Shown piece after piece: positions 8,156-15,515 of a DNA stretch of 64,000 nucleotides. Source of the stretch: JAUSIF01 sp963711595 (GTDB lineage Bacteria > Pseudomonadota > Alphaproteobacteria > Rhizobiales > Xanthobacteraceae). Location of the stretch: assembly GCA_963711595.1 (NCBI GenBank), contig CAVQER010000001.1, forward strand, positions 186,001 to 250,000, given 5' to 3'. Within the stretch, counting starts at the first letter, position 1; the number at the start of each line of letters is the position of its first letter. The notes under the pieces were generated by a model. It was not told the origin of the DNA. It did not search any database and saw nothing but the letters and a program-made list of their open reading frames with translations. The position numbers and the translations under genes were made by a program.

Positions 8156-9313
8156 ATGAGCGGAGTCGTCATCGTTGGCGCAGGCCAGGCAGCGGCGGAA
8201 TGCGCCACTGCGCTGCGCGCGGGCAAATACTCGGCCCCGATCACCATCGTCGGCGACGAACCCTACCTCCCCTACCAGCGTCCGCCGCTTTCCAAGGACT
8301 TCCTCTCCGGAAAGAGTCCTTACGAAAAGCTCCTGCTGCGACCGTCGGATTTTTGGCAAGCCCAGAAGGTCAACCTCGAACTCGGCGCACCGGTAAAGTC
8401 GATCGACCGCGAGAAGAAGCGGATCGCGCTCGCCGGCGATCATTCTCTCGAATACGACATCCTCGTTCTCGCTACCGGCACGCGTTCCCGTATTCCGCCC
8501 ATTGCCGGCGTTGCACTCGATCGCGTGCATCTTTTGCGGCGGATCGAAGACGTGAAGCGTCTGCGGCCTGCACTCGACGCCGCGAATCGCGTCGCCATTG
8601 TGGGAGGCGGATACATCGGGCTGGAAGTCGCAGCGGTGGCGCGCAGCGAAGGCCGCGACATCGTCGTGATCGAGGCCGAGGAGCGGTTGATGAAGCGCGT
8701 GACGTCTCCGCCGATATCATCCTTCTACGAAGGCATGCATCGGAGCCATGGCGTCGACATCCGGCTGCGAAGCAAGATCGAGGCGATCGAAGGCGACACG
8801 CGTGCGCAGCGCGTTCGCGTCGGGAATGAGCATATCGAGGCCGACCTCGTGCTGATCGCAACTGGGGCGCAGCCCAATGAAGAGCTTGCCCTGGACGCGG
8901 GCCTCGCTTGCGACAACGGCATCGTCGTCGATGAGACTGCGCGTACGGCGGACGAGAACATCTACGCCATCGGCGATTGCACTCGCTTTCCGAGCCGGCG
9001 CTACGGGCGCCGTATCCGCCTCGAATGCGTGCAGAACGCGTTCGACCAGGCTAAAGCGGCAGCGGCGGCGATCCTCGGCAAGGGAGCGCCATATGATCCG
9101 GTCCCCTGGTTCTGGTCGGACCAGTATCAGGTGAAATTCCAGAGTGCGGGTCTTTCGGAAGGACACGACGAGGCGATCCTCATCGGCGACCCGGCTACCG
9201 CACGCTTCTCAGTCGAGTATCGCAAGAACGGGAAGCTGATTGCTGTCGACGCGGTGAATGACGGCCACGCTTACATGGCCGGGCGAAAGCGCATCACGGC
9301 GGAGACGGGCTAA
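8156..9313 (+). CDS. FAD-dependent pyridine nucleotide oxidoreductase (ferredoxin/rubredoxin reductase type)
   Basis: This 385-residue flavoprotein shows the N-terminal FAD motif VVIVGAGQAAAECA, the PYQRPPLSKDFLSG block typical of ferredoxin/rubredoxin reductases, the NAD-binding motif VAIVGGGYIGLEVAAV, the LATGTRSR segment, and the second FAD motif IYAIGDCTRF. The C-terminal domain (about 310-385) includes PVPWFWSDQYQVKFQ, as in reductases of oxygenase electron chains such as BphA4/putidaredoxin reductase types. It should move electrons from NAD(P)H to a small iron-sulfur carrier or directly to the nitroreductase-like partner encoded 9 bases upstream. No ferredoxin gene is adjacent. A hairpin at 9319-9339 follows the stop. 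Confidence 0.9.
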   Translation: MSGVVIVGAGQAAAECATALRAGKYSAPITIVGDEPYLPYQRPPLSKDFLSGKSPYEKLLLRPSDFWQAQKVNLELGAPVKSIDREKKRIALAGDHSLEYDILVLATGTRSRIPPIAGVALDRVHLLRRIEDVKRLRPALDAANRVAIVGGGYIGLEVAAVARSEGRDIVVIEAEERLMKRVTSPPISSFYEGMHRSHGVDIRLRSKIEAIEGDTRAQRVRVGNEHIEADLVLIATGAQPNEELALDAGLACDNGIVVDETARTADENIYAIGDCTRFPSRRYGRRIRLECVQNAFDQAKAAAAAILGKGAPYDPVPWFWSDQYQVKFQSAGLSEGHDEAILIGDPATARFSVEYRKNGKLIAVDAVNDGHAYMAGRKRITAETG

Positions 9314-9318
9314 CGCCT

Positions 9319-9339
9319 CCCGTAACGAGCTGTTACGGG
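9319..9339. terminator. Possible bidirectional terminator hairpin between convergent genes
   Basis: CCCGTAAC and GTTACGGG form a perfect 8-bp stem around a 5-base loop. It lies 6 bases after the stop of the FAD reductase gene and overlaps the stop codon of the convergent small secreted-protein gene. There is no clear T run on either side, so strong intrinsic termination is uncertain. Confidence 0.4.
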
Positions 9340-9632
9340 CAGGAATTTACGCCGCACGGGCCATAAATTTCGCGACTGAGCCCTTGCCCCCAGTCGCGCA
9401 GGGCGTCGTAGCGCCGATCCATGCTCGGCGGGACCGCGGGTCCACTGTAGGACAGCCGCGGCTGGGTCAGTACTCGTCCTGCCTGGCGCATCATGCTCGC
9501 GAGCGAGGCGTCGACACAGGCACCCGACTTGGTCCTGCCCTCGAGGCATTTCCCTTGCGCGAGACCGGCCGTGGACGTCGCGAGCAATGCCGCGACCGCC
9601 ACCGCGGGGACAAAAATGAAATATCTCTGCAC
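9333..9632 (-). CDS. Small secreted protein with four cysteines, unknown function
   Basis: This 99-residue protein starts at GTG 9632 with GAGGGAG about 6 bases upstream. The N-terminus is a Sec-type signal peptide (hydrophobic run FVPAVAVAALLA, cleavage likely after GLAQG). The mature part of about 70 residues has two cysteines near its start (KCLEG and GACVD) and two at its end (YGPCGVNSC), which could form two disulfides in the periplasm. The start is 11 bases downstream of the stop of the beta-barrel gene (9644-10895), so the two are probably co-transcribed. I do not recognise the family. Confidence 0.6.
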   Translation of the reverse strand: MQRYFIFVPAVAVAALLATSTAGLAQGKCLEGRTKSGACVDASLASMMRQAGRVLTQPRLSYSGPAVPPSMDRRYDALRDWGQGLSREIYGPCGVNSCP

Positions 9633-9643
9633 GGGTCTCTCCC

Positions 9644-10895
9644 TCAGTAGCGGAACGTACCGCCGACGGTCGCCGCCCATCCTCTTTGAGAAATATCCGG
9701 AATGGCGCCGCCGGGCGGCGCGACGGGCCGGTTTTCCTCTTCGGTCCATATGTGCTCGACGGTCGCATAGAACAGGCTGCGCTCGTTTACCTGATACCGC
9801 GCGGTACCGCCCGCGCTCCATCGCGTCTTCGCGGGCACAAACTGAAACGCCGTCGGTGAATAAGCGTTCTCGTCGCGAAGCAGCCAACTCACGATCGGCC
9901 CGACCGACCACGTGCCGAAGCTGAATGCGTGTTCGAGACGAACCCGGTAGACGTTACTGTTCGAATTGAATGCTTCAGATACAAAAAAGGGCGGCGGAAC
10001 TCAGGACGCGGTTCTTCTGAAAATGATTCCAGGAAACAGTGAGACTTGTGACCGAAGCCTCATTCCAGGCGTATGAGGACTGACTCAAGACGATGATTCT
10101 GTCGCCGAGCTGGAACGCCGGCACGCCGTTGAAGGAGGTCGCGCCTTCGTGCGAGTAACTGCCGGAGATCTGGCTCGTCAGCGCCCCGTGCCGGAAGCCC
10201 AGGGCGGCGTTGATCGTGGTGACGTCGCCGGGGCTGAGATTGATGATGCCGAGGCTGCCTGCGGGACCCGGATTGTCCCGGTCGTAGGAGTTGCGGATCG
10301 TGTGGCCGACAGCGAGCGAGCCGATCACGTTCTGTGCGAACGCCACGTTCATGCCGAGGGTCCCGCCGAAATTCCAGCCTTCGCCGAACGTGGGGATATC
10401 CACGAGATCAGGATCCATCCGGGCGAAGCCGTCGGTGCCGGGCAGCACGGATTTGCCAGTCGGTGCGTTGACGTTGAGCGAGAGATACGGGTGCACGCCG
10501 GGAAGCGCGAGATAGGTCCAGGTTGCGGAGCCTACGGTATCGGTGAGGTGTGAGACCGAACCGGACAAGCCAGGTGTCGTCTGTTTGGAGTTGACGTAGC
10601 CGCCGCGGCCGACGAACTCGAACTTCAGCACGTCGGGCGTGACGCCGGTCAGTGAAATCGTGGCAGGTGTGTACAGCTGCGAACCACTTCCACGCTGCGT
10701 GGTGAACGCAGCCGGATAGCCGCGGTCACCGCGCCAACTGAAGTAACGGACTTCCTGGTTGTAGAAGAGTTGCCACTGCTGTGCATCGACTGCAGCTTCA
10801 GCCTGCGCCTTCACGGGAACGACCGCATCGGCGGCGGCGGCGTGTGTCGCCGCCACCAAGGTGAGGATCGCTGCACCAGCGAATTTGTCCAGCAC
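9644..10895 (-). pseudogene. Outer-membrane beta-barrel protein gene with a frameshift
   Basis: The gene begins at GTG 10895 (AGGGG upstream) with a signal peptide (FAGAAILTLVAATHAAAADA). About 300 residues rich in alternating aromatic and small residues follow, as in beta-barrels. That frame stops at 9975. The barrel clearly continues in another frame (SEAFNSNSNVYRVRLEHAF onward) to 9644 and ends in GGTFRY, the aromatic C-terminus expected for assembly by the BAM machinery. Removing one base in the run of six A (+ strand 9983-9988) joins the two parts into about 416 residues. The family is uncertain; the pattern recalls transporter-like barrels of the phenol-degradation MetA type. The frameshift may be real, a phase-variable tract or a sequence error. 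Confidence 0.6.
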
Positions 10896-10915
10896 GGTCA
10901 GCCCCTGAGACCGAA

Positions 10916-10929
10916 CTATATCAATATAG
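10916..10929. promoter_or_regulatory. Short inverted repeat CTATA-N4-TATAG before the barrel gene
   Basis: CTATATCAATATAG is a near-perfect dyad about 21 bases upstream of the GTG of the outer-membrane barrel gene. It resembles the half-sites of the longer dyads at 11593, 15473 and 18459 but has a 4-base instead of a 6-base centre. It could be a variant operator or simply an AT-rich -10 region. Confidence 0.3.
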
Positions 10930-10944
10930 CCGTTTCAGTGGCGG

Positions 10945-11469
10945 CTAGCACACCTTGCCCGTCGCGCATGACCGCAAGCCGTCTTCTCCTATGATCTGGC
11001 CCTTGACGTTCGCTTTGCTCTTGAGGGCAGGGTCGCGCGGAGAGACTAGGCCTTCTTCTCCAATGATTTTCGCGCCCTTGATGTCGCCTATTTTCGCCTT
11101 GGGGTCTCCCTTGGACGGGCTCTTCAGGTATCCCGCGCCTTGCGGTCCGACTTTCGTGCTCGCCGTACCTTTGCCGGGCGAAGGAGGCGGTTCCGCGCCA
11201 ACCGCCTTGAGAGGCGAGGCCGGAGGCGCCGCCTTGAAGGAGTCCGGCGCGATGATGCCAGCGGCGCCGGGCTTGCTGTACGCATTGAGCGCGCCCGCGG
11301 CCGCTCCCGGCTGAAGCGTGCCGGGCGTAACCCCTCCGGTGCCGCCCTGAAAAGTGTTTGGGCCCTGCACGCCCTGCGCAAGGGCGGCACTCACCAGGAC
11401 GAAGACAGCGCCGCCTGCGGTCAGCGCAAGCATGGTGCCCGCGGAACCTTTGGAACTGGTCTTAGACAT
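10945..11469 (-). CDS. Secreted low-complexity Gly/Pro/Lys-rich protein
   Basis: This 174-residue protein has a lysine-rich N-terminus, one hydrophobic signal segment (GTMLALTAGGAVFVLVSAALA, cleavage likely after LAQG) and a mature region rich in Gly, Pro, Ala, Ser and Lys. Two short repeats occur near the C-terminus: AKIIGEEGLVSPRD and GQIIGEDGLRSC. It ends in two cysteines (SCATGKVC). A strong GAGGAGG site precedes the ATG at 11469. A CCTATA-N6-TATAGG dyad lies 124 bases upstream of the start. Its composition and signal peptide place it with the other secreted proteins of 9.3-18.4 kb. No known domain is recognised. Confidence 0.6.
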   Translation of the reverse strand: MSKTSSKGSAGTMLALTAGGAVFVLVSAALAQGVQGPNTFQGGTGGVTPGTLQPGAAAGALNAYSKPGAAGIIAPDSFKAAPPASPLKAVGAEPPPSPGKGTASTKVGPQGAGYLKSPSKGDPKAKIGDIKGAKIIGEEGLVSPRDPALKSKANVKGQIIGEDGLRSCATGKVC

Positions 11470-11592
11470 CGTTTCCTCCTCTCAGCTGCAATCGTTGGCC
11501 CCGCCCCCGATCGAAAGCAAACATGCCCCATCGTCCGGCCGCGGCTGCGACGCGGGACGCACCGATTCGTCGCACGATTCGAGAACGACGGC

Positions 11593-11610
11593 CCTATATG
11601 GGATTATAGG
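11593..11610. promoter_or_regulatory. Putative LuxR-type operator dyad, copy 3
   Basis: CCTATATGGGATTATAGG is an 18-bp dyad of the form CCTATA-N6-TATAGG. It lies 124 bases upstream of the start of the secreted-protein gene at 10945-11469. The outer six bases on each side are identical to those of the copies at 15473 and 18459, while the centre and flanks differ, as expected for a conserved protein-binding site. Confidence 0.5.
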
Positions 11611-11663
11611 CTCGGGAATTTTCATCTCGGCACGCCGGTCAAAACGCATCGGCCCAGGCCCCG

Positions 11664-12335
11664 CTATTGCGACGGCGTTTGCGAGGACTGGGTTTGCTTG
11701 TCCCCGTCTTGATTTTCCGACTGCGACTTGCCGGTCGTCGAGCCGTCCTTCGAAGAACTGTCGGACGTGTATCCCGGGCCCCACGTGCCGAACTTCGATT
11801 TGTCGGCCGAAGATTTGTCGGGCGTGTAGCCCGGGCCGTACGTTCCATACCTTGACTTGTCGTTCGACGATTTGTCCGGCGTATAGCCCGGGCCCCAAGT
11901 GCCGAACTTCGATTTGTCGGTCGAGGACTTGTCCGGCGTGTAGCCCGGGCCCCACGTGCCGAACTTCGATTTGTCGGTCGATTTTCCCTTAGCCTCTTCG
12001 CTCGATTTGCCGCCGCGAGTAAGTCGATCGACTTTGTCGAAGCCTCGGACGGTCACTCGAGTTTCTGCCTTGTGGATTTTCTCCGCGTCGCTGCCACCCT
12101 TGCTCGCCTGCGGGTTAGTGACCGGCGAAACTCCCGGAACGATCTGCACACCGAGACCGAGGCCGCTGCCCGCGGAACTCGGAGAATTCTTCGACGTCGT
12201 CGGCGGTGGAACCAACAAAGGCTGGTTCATCCCCGGAGTAGTCAGCGGCTTCGTTGACGTGACCGGAGATTGGGCAACGGCAATCGCGCCGCCAAGGATG
12301 CTAGCGAGGATGCAACCAAGTATCAGGCGATGCAT
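11664..12335 (-). CDS. Secreted protein with four 19-residue repeats (GTWGPGYTPDKS type)
   Basis: The 223-residue protein has a signal peptide (residues 1-21, ending AVAQS), a Pro/Ser/Thr linker, a short more ordered part around 85-107 (KAETRVTVRGFDKVDRLTR), and four tandem 19-residue repeats at 121-196. The repeat core is DKSKFGTWGPGYTPDKS. Repeat 3 is the most diverged (SRYGTYGPGY). The tail is rich in Ser, Gln, Asp and Lys. Repeated aromatic W/Y and GPGY turns with charged linkers suggest an extended surface or matrix protein, but the function is unknown. GGAGG lies 6 bases before the ATG at 12335. It sits within a run of minus-strand secreted-protein genes. Confidence 0.65.
   Translation of the reverse strand: MHRLILGCILASILGGAIAVAQSPVTSTKPLTTPGMNQPLLVPPPTTSKNSPSSAGSGLGLGVQIVPGVSPVTNPQASKGGSDAEKIHKAETRVTVRGFDKVDRLTRGGKSSEEAKGKSTDKSKFGTWGPGYTPDKSSTDKSKFGTWGPGYTPDKSSNDKSRYGTYGPGYTPDKSSADKSKFGTWGPGYTSDSSSKDGSTTGKSQSENQDGDKQTQSSQTPSQ
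11748..11975 (-). repeat. Four tandem 57-bp coding repeats
   Basis: Four in-frame 57-bp units encode the 19-residue repeats of the protein at 11664-12335. Units 1 and 2 are nearly identical and unit 3 carries several substitutions, which suggests stepwise duplication with selection on the protein. Confidence 0.85.
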
Positions 12336-12374
12336 AGTGTCCTCCGACGATCCGCCGCGTATCGATCGACGGCG

Positions 12375-13403
12375 TCAAAGCGAGGTTTGCTTCTGTCTCT
12401 TCGCGTTCCTCCAGCGGAGCGGTCGCAGGCACACAAGCGAGCTCTTCCACAGCGGCAGCAGATAGAGTTGCAGGAGCGAGCGGTATTCGCTGTGCTCGCC
12501 GGCCTTCAGGCCGAATTCCAGCTGCTCGTGTCCGCGCGGCAAATACAGCGTGCCCATGATCCTATCCCAGAGCGAGAACACGCCGCCGAGATTCTTGTCC
12601 AAATGCCGCTCCGCGAAGCTGTGATGGATTTGATGCATCGCCGGGCTGACGAAAATGCCTTCGAGGCGCGGCCCATACGACAGCCAGATGTGCGAATGAC
12701 GCAGATGCGCGCCGGCCGCGTTGAACACGAATATGAAGGCGTTCATGCCGACCACGGTGACGAGGCCGGTCGAAGTGCCGAAGCCATAGGCGGACGCGCC
12801 GAGCGCCAGGCCGGTCATCGCGCCCATCAAGACGGCGTCGAATACCTGATCGACGGGATGGGAGCGGAAGCCCGTGATCGGATTCAGTACTTCGGCCGAG
12901 TGGTGAACTTTGTGGAACTCCCACAGGAACGGCACTTTGTGCAGCAGATAGTGGGAAACGTAGAAGCCGAAATCGGCGGCGACCAGCACCGCGGCCGTCG
13001 CCGCGATCTGCGCCGTGAGGCCGTCGAGCATCGGCGCCTCGGGCACGCCGAACCAATCGACGAGCGCGCTGACGGTGGCATGGGCGACCGTCAGCGAGCT
13101 CAATAGCAGCGGCGCGAGGAAGGCGCCGAACAGGAGCGTATTGAGCAGGAAAAATTTGAAGTCGAGCTTCGACGAAGGGTGCCGGTAGATTTGCGCGGGG
13201 AAAAGAAATGCCAGCGAGCCGTGCAGGCTTGGCGCTCCCGGCGCGCGCCCGGGCGTCAGATAAATAATGAGGCCAATGCCTGCCGCCGTCACAAGGTATA
13301 GCCAGTACAGATTGCCTTGCGCCGAAATCAACCGTTCGAACGGGGCGACAAAGAAGCTGACAATCTCGCTCGCATTGTCCACGGCGATGCCTTGTTCAGG
13401 CAA
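12375..13403 (-). CDS. Sterol desaturase / fatty acid hydroxylase superfamily membrane protein
   Basis: This protein of about 342 residues has several membrane helices and the complete histidine clusters of the di-iron hydroxylase superfamily: HYLLH (151-155), HKVHH (164-168), HLRHSH (233-238) and HQIHH (257-261). Such enzymes use a di-iron centre in the membrane to hydroxylate or desaturate lipids, sterols or carotenoids. The substrate is unknown. The start is uncertain: TTG at 13403 overlaps the upstream gene by 8 bases, and a GTG at 13382 with AAGG upstream is an alternative. It is embedded among secreted-protein genes and overlaps one of them, so lipid modification may be linked to the same envelope process. 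That link is inference. Confidence 0.85.
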   Translation of the reverse strand: MPEQGIAVDNASEIVSFFVAPFERLISAQGNLYWLYLVTAAGIGLIIYLTPGRAPGAPSLHGSLAFLFPAQIYRHPSSKLDFKFFLLNTLLFGAFLAPLLLSSLTVAHATVSALVDWFGVPEAPMLDGLTAQIAATAAVLVAADFGFYVSHYLLHKVPFLWEFHKVHHSAEVLNPITGFRSHPVDQVFDAVLMGAMTGLALGASAYGFGTSTGLVTVVGMNAFIFVFNAAGAHLRHSHIWLSYGPRLEGIFVSPAMHQIHHSFAERHLDKNLGGVFSLWDRIMGTLYLPRGHEQLEFGLKAGEHSEYRSLLQLYLLPLWKSSLVCLRPLRWRNAKRQKQTSL

Positions 13404-13902
13404 GGCCGACTGGCGCTTCCGCCACGCCTTGTCCTTTCTTCTTCTGAATATTCATCCGCTCGATCACGCCGAACGCGTCCCACACTATGACGCCATCTTT
13501 CACTCGAATGGCACCGCCGTTGCTGGTCTTGTAGGTGCCATCCCGGAGGTCGACCTTGAAGCTGCTGGTATTGCGGTCGAACACGGCATTGAACGTCGTG
13601 CCGTTCGTCAGCGAGAGACTTTGCGTCTGCAAGCTCGGCGTAGGCAGCGCGGCCGGAGCGATGCCACCAGGCGCGATCGACGGCGTCCCCTTCTTGATCG
13701 AAGGATTCACGGTCTGCGGCGTGGCCAATGGTTTGAAATCGGGCCCGACAATCCCCGCCGGACTTTTCTGCACCGCGCCGGGTGCGATTGCGCCCGGGCT
13801 CGTGGCGCTTGGCAAACCAGGCGTCGTGCCTGGCGGCGACTGCGCCGCCGCGACCGCGGCACACAGAATGACCAGCGAAGAACCAATCAGGATGCGTTGC
13901 AT
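13396..13902 (-). CDS. Secreted protein, paralogue A of a two-gene family
   Basis: The 168-residue protein has a signal peptide (MQRILIGSSLVILCAAVAAAQ) and a Pro/Gly/Ala-rich segment. A more conserved C-terminal part of about 80 residues follows, with the sequence marks LPTPSLQTQSLSL, FDRNTSSFKVDL, DGTYKTSNGGAIRV and VWDAFGVIERMNI. The alternating hydrophobic pattern there suggests a small beta domain. It is clearly paralogous to the next gene upstream (13923-14456). Its stop overlaps the start of the sterol-desaturase-family gene by 8 bases, indicating one transcript. AGAGGA precedes the ATG at 13902. No known family is recognised. Confidence 0.65.
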   Translation of the reverse strand: MQRILIGSSLVILCAAVAAAQSPPGTTPGLPSATSPGAIAPGAVQKSPAGIVGPDFKPLATPQTVNPSIKKGTPSIAPGGIAPAALPTPSLQTQSLSLTNGTTFNAVFDRNTSSFKVDLRDGTYKTSNGGAIRVKDGVIVWDAFGVIERMNIQKKKGQGVAEAPVGLA

Positions 13903-13922
13903 GGAATCCTCTTGAGCGAGTG

Positions 13923-14456
13923 TCAGCCTATTCCGATTGGCGCCTCAGCCACCTTCTGCCCCTTGCTCTTTTGCACGTTGAGCCGGTCGATCACGCCAAA
14001 GGCGTCCCATACGATCGCGCCGCCGCGGACGCGGATCGCGCCGCCGTTGTTCAGCTTGTATGTGCCGTCAGCAAGCGGGGTCTTGAAGCTGCTGGTGTTG
14101 CGGTCGAACGTAGTATTGAACGCGGTGCCGTTCGACAGCGAGAGACTTTGCGTCTGCAGGCTCGGTGTAGGCAGCGTGGCCGGAGCGATTCCGGCCGGAG
14201 CTGTCGGCGCTACTCCCTTCTTGATCGAAGGACTTACGGTCTGCGGCGTAATCGATGGATTCACGGTCCGCGGTGTGGTCAAGGGCTTGAAATCGGGCGC
14301 GATAGTCCCCGTCGGATTTTTCTGCACCGCGCCGGGCGCAATTACGCCCGGTCCCGAGGTGCCGGGCGGACTGAGCACCGTGCCTGGCGGATTCTGTGCG
14401 GCGGCGACCGCGGCGCAGAGGATCACAAGCGCGGAGCCGATGAAAATCCGTTGCAT
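13923..14456 (-). CDS. Secreted protein, paralogue B of a two-gene family
   Basis: The 177-residue protein starts at ATG 14456, with GGAGG 5 bases upstream; a longer frame to 14612 has no site. It has the same layout as its neighbour at 13396-13902: signal peptide MQRIFIGSALVILCAAVAAAQ, Pro/Thr-rich linker, then the C-terminal beta-like domain with FDRNTSSFKTPL, DGTYKLNNGGAIRV and VWDAFGVIDRLNV. The linker contains a short internal duplication, TPRTVNPSI and TPQTVSPSI. The two genes are 20 bases apart and arose by tandem duplication. The cellular location is probably periplasmic or extracellular; the role is unknown. Confidence 0.65.
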   Translation of the reverse strand: MQRIFIGSALVILCAAVAAAQNPPGTVLSPPGTSGPGVIAPGAVQKNPTGTIAPDFKPLTTPRTVNPSITPQTVSPSIKKGVAPTAPAGIAPATLPTPSLQTQSLSLSNGTAFNTTFDRNTSSFKTPLADGTYKLNNGGAIRVRGGAIVWDAFGVIDRLNVQKSKGQKVAEAPIGIG

Positions 14457-14511
14457 GGCGCCTCCAAGTGCGTGGCAATTGTTTGCGTGACGTTCCGTGA
14501 CGTGGTCGAGC

Positions 14512-15390
14512 CTAGGGCAGGCCGCTCTTGGCATCGTTCGAGATCGTTCCTCCGCTCGTCGGCAGCGGCACGTCCTTGCTCTTGATCTTCGCCGTTGCCT
14601 TGTCCTCCACACCTTTGGCGGGGTCTGTGCTGCCCGACTTGTCGGCCTTGGTCGGCACCGAAGCCTTCCCCGTTGAGGGCGGAGAGAAGGCTGGACCGAT
14701 TCCGGCGCCGAGCGACTTGCCTTGCGCGCCGACGCTCTTGCCGCCCGTGGCCGGTGATTGTCCGCCGGCCGCTCCTTGCTGATCCTCCGACTTGGATTTG
14801 CCGCCCGGAAACTTGGGCCCTGCTACTGCAGGAACCAACCCTTTCAGCTGATCGGCGGCACTTTGCTCCGAATCTCCTTTCGGTGTGCCGCTGCCGCTCG
14901 ATCCGCCGGACTCGCTCGATTTCTCGGGCGGCCGTCCCGGCCCGACCGTGGTCGGCTGCATCTTGGCCTCGGCCGGACCGGCGGTCGCCTTGATCTCATC
15001 CTTCTTCGGGAAGCTCGGCGACTTCGCCTGCAGGCCGCCCGCCTTCGCCTTGATGCTCGCCTTGGCATCGATCTTCGTCGCGGTTTCATTAGCCGGCTTG
15101 AAGGCTGGCCGAGGACTCGTTTGATTGGCCGCGCTCGTGCCGATGAAATGTTTGGGGGTAGCCGTGCAGGTAACGCAGGTGGGCTGTCCTAGTGTGGACT
15201 GCGGCACGCCGCCGGGCACCGAGGTGCTCGGCAGCAATGATTTTTGCGGGAGTGGTGTGGCAGGCAGGACGCCCGGCCCGGAGAGTTGTCCTGGCGGCGC
15301 CGCCTGAATTTGTGGCGCGTTAGGCGATTGCGCCAAGACGATCGTCGCCGCTACGACGGCCAACGCTGAACCGATTGCAAGACGGCGCAT
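14512..15390 (-). CDS. Secreted low-complexity Lys/Gly/Pro/Ser-rich protein
   Basis: This protein of about 292 residues starts at ATG 15390 with AGGAG 8 bases upstream. It begins with a signal peptide (MRRLAIGSALAVVAATIVLAQ). The mature chain is largely disordered by composition: Pro-rich at first, then Lys/Ala/Gly/Ser-rich, with many KS, GGKS and KA steps. A single CVTC pair occurs near residue 74 of the precursor, which could form a vicinal disulfide or bind metal. The 81-bp repeat carrying a CCTATA-N6-TATAGG dyad lies immediately upstream, with the dyad 83 bases before the start. This is the upstream member of the run that includes paralogues A and B. Confidence 0.6.
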   Translation of the reverse strand: MRRLAIGSALAVVAATIVLAQSPNAPQIQAAPPGQLSGPGVLPATPLPQKSLLPSTSVPGGVPQSTLGQPTCVTCTATPKHFIGTSAANQTSPRPAFKPANETATKIDAKASIKAKAGGLQAKSPSFPKKDEIKATAGPAEAKMQPTTVGPGRPPEKSSESGGSSGSGTPKGDSEQSAADQLKGLVPAVAGPKFPGGKSKSEDQQGAAGGQSPATGGKSVGAQGKSLGAGIGPAFSPPSTGKASVPTKADKSGSTDPAKGVEDKATAKIKSKDVPLPTSGGTISNDAKSGLP

Positions 15391-15434
15391 GGGCGGTCTC
15401 CTGAGCGTTCCCCCGCTGCGAGTCCTTCCCGCTT

Positions 15435-15515
15435 GCATGCTGGCTGACTTCGGCAGGGGTGTAAAGTTCGTGGCCTATAAGATGTTATAGGCGCTCGATT
15501 TTTCCCATGTTGCCG
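15435..15515. repeat. 81-bp intergenic repeat, copy 1
   Basis: This segment aligns without gaps to 18420-18500 with high identity, including GTGTAAAGTTCG, the central dyad and the GCTCGATTTTTC flank. In minus orientation it holds the last codons of the histidine phosphatase gene (ending KIERL-stop), the dyad, and a TTTACA element. Confidence 0.85.
15473..15492. promoter_or_regulatory. Putative LuxR-type operator dyad, copy 1
   Basis: GCCTATAAGATGTTATAGGC is a 20-bp inverted repeat with 8-bp arms and a 4-base centre, the size of a lux-type box. It lies 83 bases upstream of the secreted-protein gene at 14512-15390. The TAA stop of the histidine phosphatase gene is inside it. In minus orientation a TTTACA hexamer follows after about 9 bases and could be a -35 element. 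Confidence 0.55.

Noticed and set aside
15473..15492. The dyad as an intrinsic terminator of the histidine phosphatase gene
   Set aside because: On the minus strand no T run follows the stem, and the arms are AT-rich and weak. The T run lies on the other side, where no gene reads towards it. Placement upstream of several secreted genes fits an operator better, though a minor terminator role is not excluded.
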